Source: Prevotella intermedia ATCC 25611 = DSM 20706 (lineage in GTDB: Bacteria > Bacteroidota > Bacteroidia > Bacteroidales > Bacteroidaceae). From it: DNA of 64,000 nt. Positions 59,759 to 64,000 of the stretch are shown piece by piece. Made by a program: the position numbers and the translations under genes. How positions within the stretch are numbered: position 1 is the stretch's first letter; every line of letters begins with the position of its first letter. The DNA lies in contig NZ_CP019300.1 in assembly GCF_001953955.1 (NCBI RefSeq), positions 1,674,001 through 1,738,000 of the forward strand, read 5' to 3'. The notes below the pieces were generated by a model that had not been told where the DNA came from, did not search any database, and saw nothing but the letters and a program-made list of their open reading frames with translations.

Positions 59759-62077
59759 TTAGAAACGATTACGCTCGCTCTGTCCTGCTCCTGTTCCTTT
59801 ATATTTACTACGTGCTGTATTGAATTTATAGCGCAAAGTAACATAGAAATCTCGGCTATCGAATTCTTGTTTTATTTCTATGCTTAAGTTATTCGTATAA
59901 AGCAACGATTGATTGGCAGAGCGATTGAAGAGGTCGTTTACGCCTACAGTAACAGAAAGGCGGTCGTTCAAGAATGCTTTTCGTACCGAGAAGTTGAATG
60001 CGGAGGTGCTTCTGATAAGTTCAGTGTTCTCTGTTATACCTTTTGAATTGATTTGCAAGAATGCTTCTGCTGTCCAATCGTGCCTGAATTCAAACGAATT
60101 ATTCCACTTTATTCCCCATATTGGCTTGTTTAAATCGAACTTGCTGCCCAAACGTTCTATGTCGAACCATTGCTTTTGGCAGAATAATGTAAGTTGAGGC
60201 GACCATATACCAATTGTTGGTGCAGCGGTAAGGCTCAGTGTTAAGGCAGGAAACCTTTTGAAATTGCGGTAACGTAGGTTGGTTATATTTTCATCAGTGC
60301 TTTCTTGTTCGTTCCAATACATAATTTTGTTGTGTGTCTGTGTGTAGTTGGCCACAAAAGTAAGCCAGTTCCAACTACTCACAAGCGTAATGTTGTGTAG
60401 TGTTTCTGGCTTCAGCGTAGGGTTACCACTCTGACGCGTAAAGCGGTTTATGTACAACACGTCTGTACCCAACTGATTGTAAGAAGGGCGCGATGTCTTT
60501 ACCGAATAAGAGAGTTGCAAGCCTACTTTCTTTATTTGTGTTGCGAAAGTAAGCGACGGAAACCATTGGTTGTAGGTGCGGCTGTGTTCCGTGCTGTACA
60601 CTCCTTGGTCGTAATAATCGGAATTTACGTGCTCGTAACGCAGTCCTGCCATAAGCTGTCCGATAGGTGTGAGACGGCTATACTCGAAGAAGAAAGCGTT
60701 GTTGCGCTCCTTAATGGTCGATGCAGCATTGGCTACAATGCCTTCTTGGTTAGTGTAACTCTGTTCGTGATTGGTAAAAGTGTTCTCGTTTCCAACCGAT
60801 AAGCTGCCGCCAAACAGTGGGTGAGAGAGCACCAGCTTGGTTGCAAAGAACTTGTTTGCGTGCGTTCCTGCAGATGTTACTGTGCGATTATCGTAGTTGG
60901 CACTTTGCTCTGTCGTTGTGCGAAGTTCGGTCTCTTCTCCATAATAGTAATCGGTATTGAAGTCGATGTTCAGTTTTCCCACCTTTCCAACGTAGTAAGC
61001 AGAAAGGCTTTTATTAGGAATAGCAGTGCTTCTGTTTTGTATTTGCGATTCTATATGGTCGTAGAGCACATTGTTTTTAATTACATCAGTAGAGAATTTA
61101 CCGTGTTCGTAATTTGCCCCAACAAGCAAATTGGAGAAGAAACGTGCACCAATGGCATGGTTAGTATTAAACTCATAAGCTGCCGTAAGCATGTAGTTAT
61201 TATATGTATTGCGAGAACTAAAATCGCTTATCCATTTGTTTGTCCACAAATTGGTTGTCTGCACCTCGTTGGTAGTGGCTAGCCTAGTTAAGTTATTGCT
61301 AAGATTATAAGCCGAACCAGCCGTCAGCTCCAAACCATTGCGGCGATAATACATATTGAGCTGATTGTAAGTGTCCCAGTTTTCCCAATAATAAGCCGAC
61401 GTGCGTGCATCGAAACCAAAGCCGTCGCCTACCTTTCGCACCGTGTGAATGCGGATAACGGCACTCACCGTGGCATCGTAGCGAGCCCCTGGATTAGTTA
61501 TCACCTCGACGTCCTTAATGTCCGACGAGTTAAGACGCTCTATTTCGGTTGCGTCGGTTATCTTTCTGTTGTTTATATAGATAACTGCTACACCACGTCC
61601 GACGACCGAATAGCTGCCTTCCTTGCCCGTCAGCAACGGAATACGCTTGAGAACGTCGTTGCCCGAGCCTGCTTTTGCCAGCGACGAACCAACAATCGTC
61701 GTAACAAGAGCGTCATTTCGTATCGCCATCTTGGGGCGTTGCGCCGTAACGGTTACGCCTTCCATTGCTTTTGCCTCAGCTTTCAGCTGCAAAGTATCAG
61801 CAGCGAGGGGCAAAGAAACGTTGCGCCGTTCGTAGCCTACACCCAAAACGCGCAGAAACACCTGTGCGTCGGCAGACACAGAGAGCTGAAACGCTCCTGC
61901 CTTATCGGTTACTGCGCCCGTAACGAGCGAAGAGTCGCGCACGGAAAGCGCAATAACATTGGCATACTCGATAGGCAAACGCTGCTCGTCGGCTATCCAC
62001 CCACGAATGGTCTGCTGCGCCTTTGCAACGGTAGAAAACAATACCAAGGCTGTAACGATGGCATACAATTTCTTCAT
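59759..62077 (-). CDS. TonB-receptor-like outer-membrane protein (Oar/OMP_b-brl_3 type)
   Basis: This 772-residue protein has a signal peptide (MKKLYAIVTALVLFSTVAKAQ). A carboxypeptidase-regulatory-like domain (~22-105, IRGWIADEQRLPIEYANVIAL) and a plug domain (~110-215, VAVIYINNRKITDATEIERLNSSDIKDVEVITNPG) follow, then the outer-membrane beta-barrel family 3 region to the end (FYVTLRYKFN). Such proteins look like TonB receptors, often without a SusD partner, and may carry peptides or act as surface proteins. I use the ATG at 62077; the longer frame would place 16 residues ahead of the signal. TACCTTTG at 62123-62130 on this strand is the likely promoter box. Monocistronic. Confidence 0.88.
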   Translation of the reverse strand: MKKLYAIVTALVLFSTVAKAQQTIRGWIADEQRLPIEYANVIALSVRDSSLVTGAVTDKAGAFQLSVSADAQVFLRVLGVGYERRNVSLPLAADTLQLKAEAKAMEGVTVTAQRPKMAIRNDALVTTIVGSSLAKAGSGNDVLKRIPLLTGKEGSYSVVGRGVAVIYINNRKITDATEIERLNSSDIKDVEVITNPGARYDATVSAVIRIHTVRKVGDGFGFDARTSAYYWENWDTYNQLNMYYRRNGLELTAGSAYNLSNNLTRLATTNEVQTTNLWTNKWISDFSSRNTYNNYMLTAAYEFNTNHAIGARFFSNLLVGANYEHGKFSTDVIKNNVLYDHIESQIQNRSTAIPNKSLSAYYVGKVGKLNIDFNTDYYYGEETELRTTTEQSANYDNRTVTSAGTHANKFFATKLVLSHPLFGGSLSVGNENTFTNHEQSYTNQEGIVANAASTIKERNNAFFFEYSRLTPIGQLMAGLRYEHVNSDYYDQGVYSTEHSRTYNQWFPSLTFATQIKKVGLQLSYSVKTSRPSYNQLGTDVLYINRFTRQSGNPTLKPETLHNITLVSSWNWLTFVANYTQTHNKIMYWNEQESTDENITNLRYRNFKRFPALTLSLTAAPTIGIWSPQLTLFCQKQWFDIERLGSKFDLNKPIWGIKWNNSFEFRHDWTAEAFLQINSKGITENTELIRSTSAFNFSVRKAFLNDRLSVTVGVNDLFNRSANQSLLYTNNLSIEIKQEFDSRDFYVTLRYKFNTARSKYKGTGAGQSERNRF

Positions 62078-62122
62078 AACTGATATTATCTTATTGTTTA
62101 AATATTTCGTTGTTATTGTCTG

Positions 62123-62130
62123 CAAAGGTA
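62123..62130 (-). promoter_or_regulatory. -7 box of the Oar-like gene
   Basis: TACCTTTG on the minus strand, 45 bp above the ATG at 62077. It supports the shorter start. No clear -33 box. Confidence 0.6.
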
Positions 62131-62356
62131 AGAAAAGAACAATTATTTATAAAAAAAAGCGAATAAACTTTTCTTTTCACTGCGCCTTTTAACCTTTTGG
62201 GAATAATAAGTAGGTGTTCCAAGTAATTATATAAACACGTTACAAGCACACCCCATATATCGATTCCGTTGCAAAAGAAACGTTACCAATGCCCCATCTA
62301 AGCACTCGAAATAAGAAAAAGCACGGTTTAGAAACTAATTATGTCCGTGAAAATTA

Positions 62357-62444
62357 AATTATCTAAGCTTAGAGAAATAATTATCTAACCTTTGATAAGT
62401 ATTTATTTAAGCTTAAAGAAAATTTTATCAAAGCTTTGATAATT
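62357..62444. repeat. 88-bp palindrome array, TAAGCTTA type
   Basis: AAGCTT-type cores lie at 62365, 62387 (AACCTT variant), 62409 and 62431: an exact 22-bp period over four units. Arms are of the form TTATCTAAGCTTAGAGAAATA. Single copy in the window. The remaining gap to the RNase P promoter (62445-62661) holds nothing recognisable. Confidence 0.85.
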
Positions 62445-62661
62445 AAAAAATGTAAGTCAGAAATCGCATTATATACGGCTTCCCGTGAACGTGGAACCTA
62501 TTAACAATAACATTGGAACCATTGCAAGCACACATATCAGCGTCGAAAGCAAGAATACAACTTACTGATTAGCAATCTAACACAGGAATAGTTTTGCCAA
62601 AATCTCTATTATATAAGATATGTATAAGGACAAATATTAACAAAAAATGTAGGAGCAAAAC

Positions 62662-62692
62662 TTTGGCATTTGGCATATTTACGTTATCTTTG
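62662..62692 (+). promoter_or_regulatory. Promoter of the RNase P RNA gene
   Basis: TTTG (62662-62665), 19 bp, TATCTTTG (62685-62692); the predicted start near 62699 agrees with the RNA's P1 stem. Confidence 0.9.
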
Positions 62693-62699
62693 CAATCTA

Positions 62700-63081
62700 A
62701 GGCAGTACTTCGGCACTGTCGCTGGTGTTGCAAGACACGAGAGGAAAGTCCGGGCAGCAAAGAGTATCCTGCTTCCGAAAATGAAAGCTATTGGCAACAG
62801 TAGATGTAGGCAGAAGAAAACAACCGCCTTGGCAACGAGGCAAGGGTGAGAAGGTAGTGTAAGAGACTACCAGCACGTAGGCGACTGCGTGGCTGTGCCG
62901 TTCAGGAGCTGCAAGTTCATGTAAACCGTTGTTTGAGGGTTACTCGCCCAAGCCATACACGGCACAACGGAGGGTAGAACGCTAAAACGCACGGGGCGAC
63001 CCTGCGGTTAGACAGATGACAGGCGTCCTTACTTGTCGAAAGACGGTAAGGAAACAAGACCCGGCTTATAGAAGTACTGTT
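62700..63081 (+). ncRNA. rnpB: RNase P RNA (bacterial class A)
   Basis: This is the catalytic RNA that trims tRNA 5' leaders. The diagnostic GAGGAAAGTCCGGGC is at ~62749 and the late conserved region ACAAGACCCGGCTTAT is at ~63055-63070. P1 is formed by CAGTACTTC (62703) and GAAGTACTG (63071). The internal AGACAGATGACAGGCG and GAAAGACGGTAAGGA regions complete the core. Length ~380 nt fits Bacteroidetes. It has its own excellent promoter; no protein gene overlaps it. Confidence 0.95.
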
Positions 63082-63086
63082 TTACA

Positions 63087-63131
63087 CATACTCGCTGCCT
63101 CCCCCATCGTGGGGAGGGAGTTGAAGTATGA
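63087..63131 (+). terminator. Large hairpin after the RNase P RNA
   Basis: CATACT...GCCTCCCC pairs with GGGGAGGG...AGTATG around a CATCGT loop (inner stem CTCCCC/GGGGAG). No T-run follows, so it may be an RNA-processing or stability hairpin rather than an intrinsic terminator. Confidence 0.5.
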
Positions 63132-63210
63132 GAAAGGTGCTGAACCACACTTAAAGGTTTCAAAACAGCATCGCAGAACAAACAGATTGTAGAACCATTC
63201 CTTGTTTTTT

Positions 63211-63633
63211 ATGGAAGAATTTCAAGATTACAGATACGTATTAGACGATTTTCAGCATCAGGTTGAAAACAAGATAAGAAATCATAAGAACGACCCTGGT
63301 TTCCCACAAATGGACGGAAAGCTGGACGAAGAGGAATTGGGCAACTATCTTTTCGACCACCAAGCCGCACTCGACAGCGAGGGAACGGAACGCACGCAAT
63401 ACACCGTTGCAGGCGTACTGATAACATTGCCCATCATAGTGCTGTCGGCTTTTCAGGAAGAATCGTTGCCCGTGAAAGGCTATCAAGCGGTGCTTCTCGG
63501 TGTTGCCATCGGCTTGCTGCTCTACGTTATCTACCGAGTAGTGATGAAAGCCATTGTGCGTAAGAAGGTGAAACGTGCAAAAGAAGACCACCCAGAAGCT
63601 AGCGCATACGTGGAAAAGGTGATGCGTTTCTAA
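63211..63633 (+). CDS. Hypothetical small membrane protein
   Basis: This 140-residue protein has an acidic/polar N-terminal half (EEFQDYRYVLDDFQHQVENKIRNHKNDPGFPQMDGKLDEEEL, given here in parts: helix 3-20, loop 25-35). It has two membrane helices at ~67-85 and ~92-112 (VAGVLITLPIIVLSA and AVLLGVAIGLLLYVIYRVV), then a basic end (KKVKRAKEDHPEAS). I chose the ATG at 63211; TTG at 63202 is an alternative. No family recognised. It is followed 52 bp later by a YkvA-family gene and may be co-transcribed with it. Confidence 0.7.
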   Translation: MEEFQDYRYVLDDFQHQVENKIRNHKNDPGFPQMDGKLDEEELGNYLFDHQAALDSEGTERTQYTVAGVLITLPIIVLSAFQEESLPVKGYQAVLLGVAIGLLLYVIYRVVMKAIVRKKVKRAKEDHPEASAYVEKVMRF

Positions 63634-63685
63634 CCCATCGGGCAACAATGCCTTCGGCATAAACCTCTAACAACAAAGAAGAAAT

Positions 63686-64000
63686 ATGGAAATTCCAGAT
63701 TTAAGCAAATACAAAGAGAAGTTCACAAAGAACGAATTTATTGAGAAAATACAACGCATAGCCAAACGAGCAGGAGCAAAATTGGTTTATGCTGCATTGA
63801 TATTGTACTACTCTGTTGAAAGCGACAAGGTGTCAATCAAGGACAAAGCCATCATCATCGGGGCACTGGGCTACCTCATAGCACCGCTCGACCTTGTTCC
63901 CGATGCCATTCCGCTCGCTGGATTGGGCGACGACCTCACCGTACTTGTATATGTGTTGCAAAAAATATGGGGCAACATAGACGATGATGTGAAGCAGAAA
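63686..64000 (+). CDS. YkvA family (DUF1232) membrane protein, 3' end outside window
   Basis: 105 codons are present and the frame is open at the window edge. The DUF1232 mark is clear: VSIKDKAIIIGALGYLIAPLD then LVPDAIPLAGLGDDLTVL (~50-87), a hydrophobic hairpin with the conserved D-P-D-P-D-type turn. A helical N-terminal part (KYKEKFTKNEFIEKIQRIAKRAG) precedes it. The role of YkvA proteins is not established; they are small membrane proteins found in many bacteria. It lies 52 bp after the membrane-protein gene at 63211. Confidence 0.85.
   Translation, partial: MEIPDLSKYKEKFTKNEFIEKIQRIAKRAGAKLVYAALILYYSVESDKVSIKDKAIIIGALGYLIAPLDLVPDAIPLAGLGDDLTVLVYVLQKIWGNIDDDVKQK

Noticed and set aside
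1..64000. Insertion sequences, prophage or restriction/defence islands
   Set aside because: No transposase, integrase, phage structural, restriction or known defence gene could be recognised in any frame; only small palindromic elements are present.

Overview
The window is a chromosomal segment of a Bacteroidota bacterium, most likely a Prevotella-type member of the Bacteroidales. I infer this from several things seen directly. Promoters carry the -7 box TAnnTTTG, in the best cases with TTTG 19-20 bp upstream. The primary sigma factor has the short Bacteroidetes form. The window also encodes GldH, DUF4837, DUF5103, DUF4876, TonB-dependent receptors with a carboxypeptidase-regulatory N-domain, BtuG-like lipoproteins, and secreted proteins with type IX secretion (T9SS) style C-terminal tails. 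Species cannot be fixed from the sequence alone. I see no transposase, integrase, phage gene or CRISPR array.

Layout. 1-2.7 kb: end of a corrinoid-type uptake operon (TonB receptor, BtuG-like lipoprotein, T9SS-tailed secreted protein). 3.1-8.4 kb: tRNA-Lys, an AI-2E family permease, tdk, manA, and a DEAD-box helicase with a long structured leader. 8.8-15.9 kb: two large secreted surface proteins; the second has three ~217-residue repeats fused to a ribosomal L7/L12-like C-terminal domain. 16.6-25.3 kb: an uptake operon of TonB receptor, lipoprotein, outer-membrane protein, DUF4876 lipoprotein and M16 peptidase, with an internal terminator before the peptidase. 25.8-32.2 kb: holB-ricT-gldH, rpoD, then a small operon of HprK-like kinase, Ser/His S26-type peptidase and PqqD protein. 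32.3 kb: a convergent secreted protein with 20 cysteines in a heptad repeat. 34-38 kb: rlmN-DUF4837-pdxA-flippase operon. 38-46.9 kb: methyltransferase, galE, DUF5103 protein, 5'-nucleotidase, NudC and purine permease. 47-52 kb: dicarboxylate carrier, corrinoid/iron ABC binding protein plus permease (no ATPase beside them), uracil permease. 52.8-59.4 kb: membrane-anchored SUFU protein, dolichol-phosphate-mannose-type glycosyltransferase, GTPase-dead EF-G2, hemW. 59.8-64 kb: Oar-like outer-membrane protein, RNase P RNA, small membrane proteins.

The most unusual signal is between the genes. At least eleven intergenic sites carry arrays of degenerate palindromes spaced 22 bp (two helical turns), usually four units in 88 bp. 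At least three unrelated palindrome sequences are used (GCAAAAC/GCTTTT, ACGTGTAAA, and one each of ATGACGTCAT and TAAGCTTA). Five of the arrays lie inside elements of exactly 186 bp with short inverted ends; between copies two internal sequence modules trade places while the pairing of unit 1 with unit 3 is kept. This looks like an undescribed family of dispersed regulatory or mobile elements and is the main candidate for a new system. The L7/L12 fusion, the HprK/S26/PqqD trio beside a cysteine-heptad protein, and the TonB/M16 operon are further candidates.
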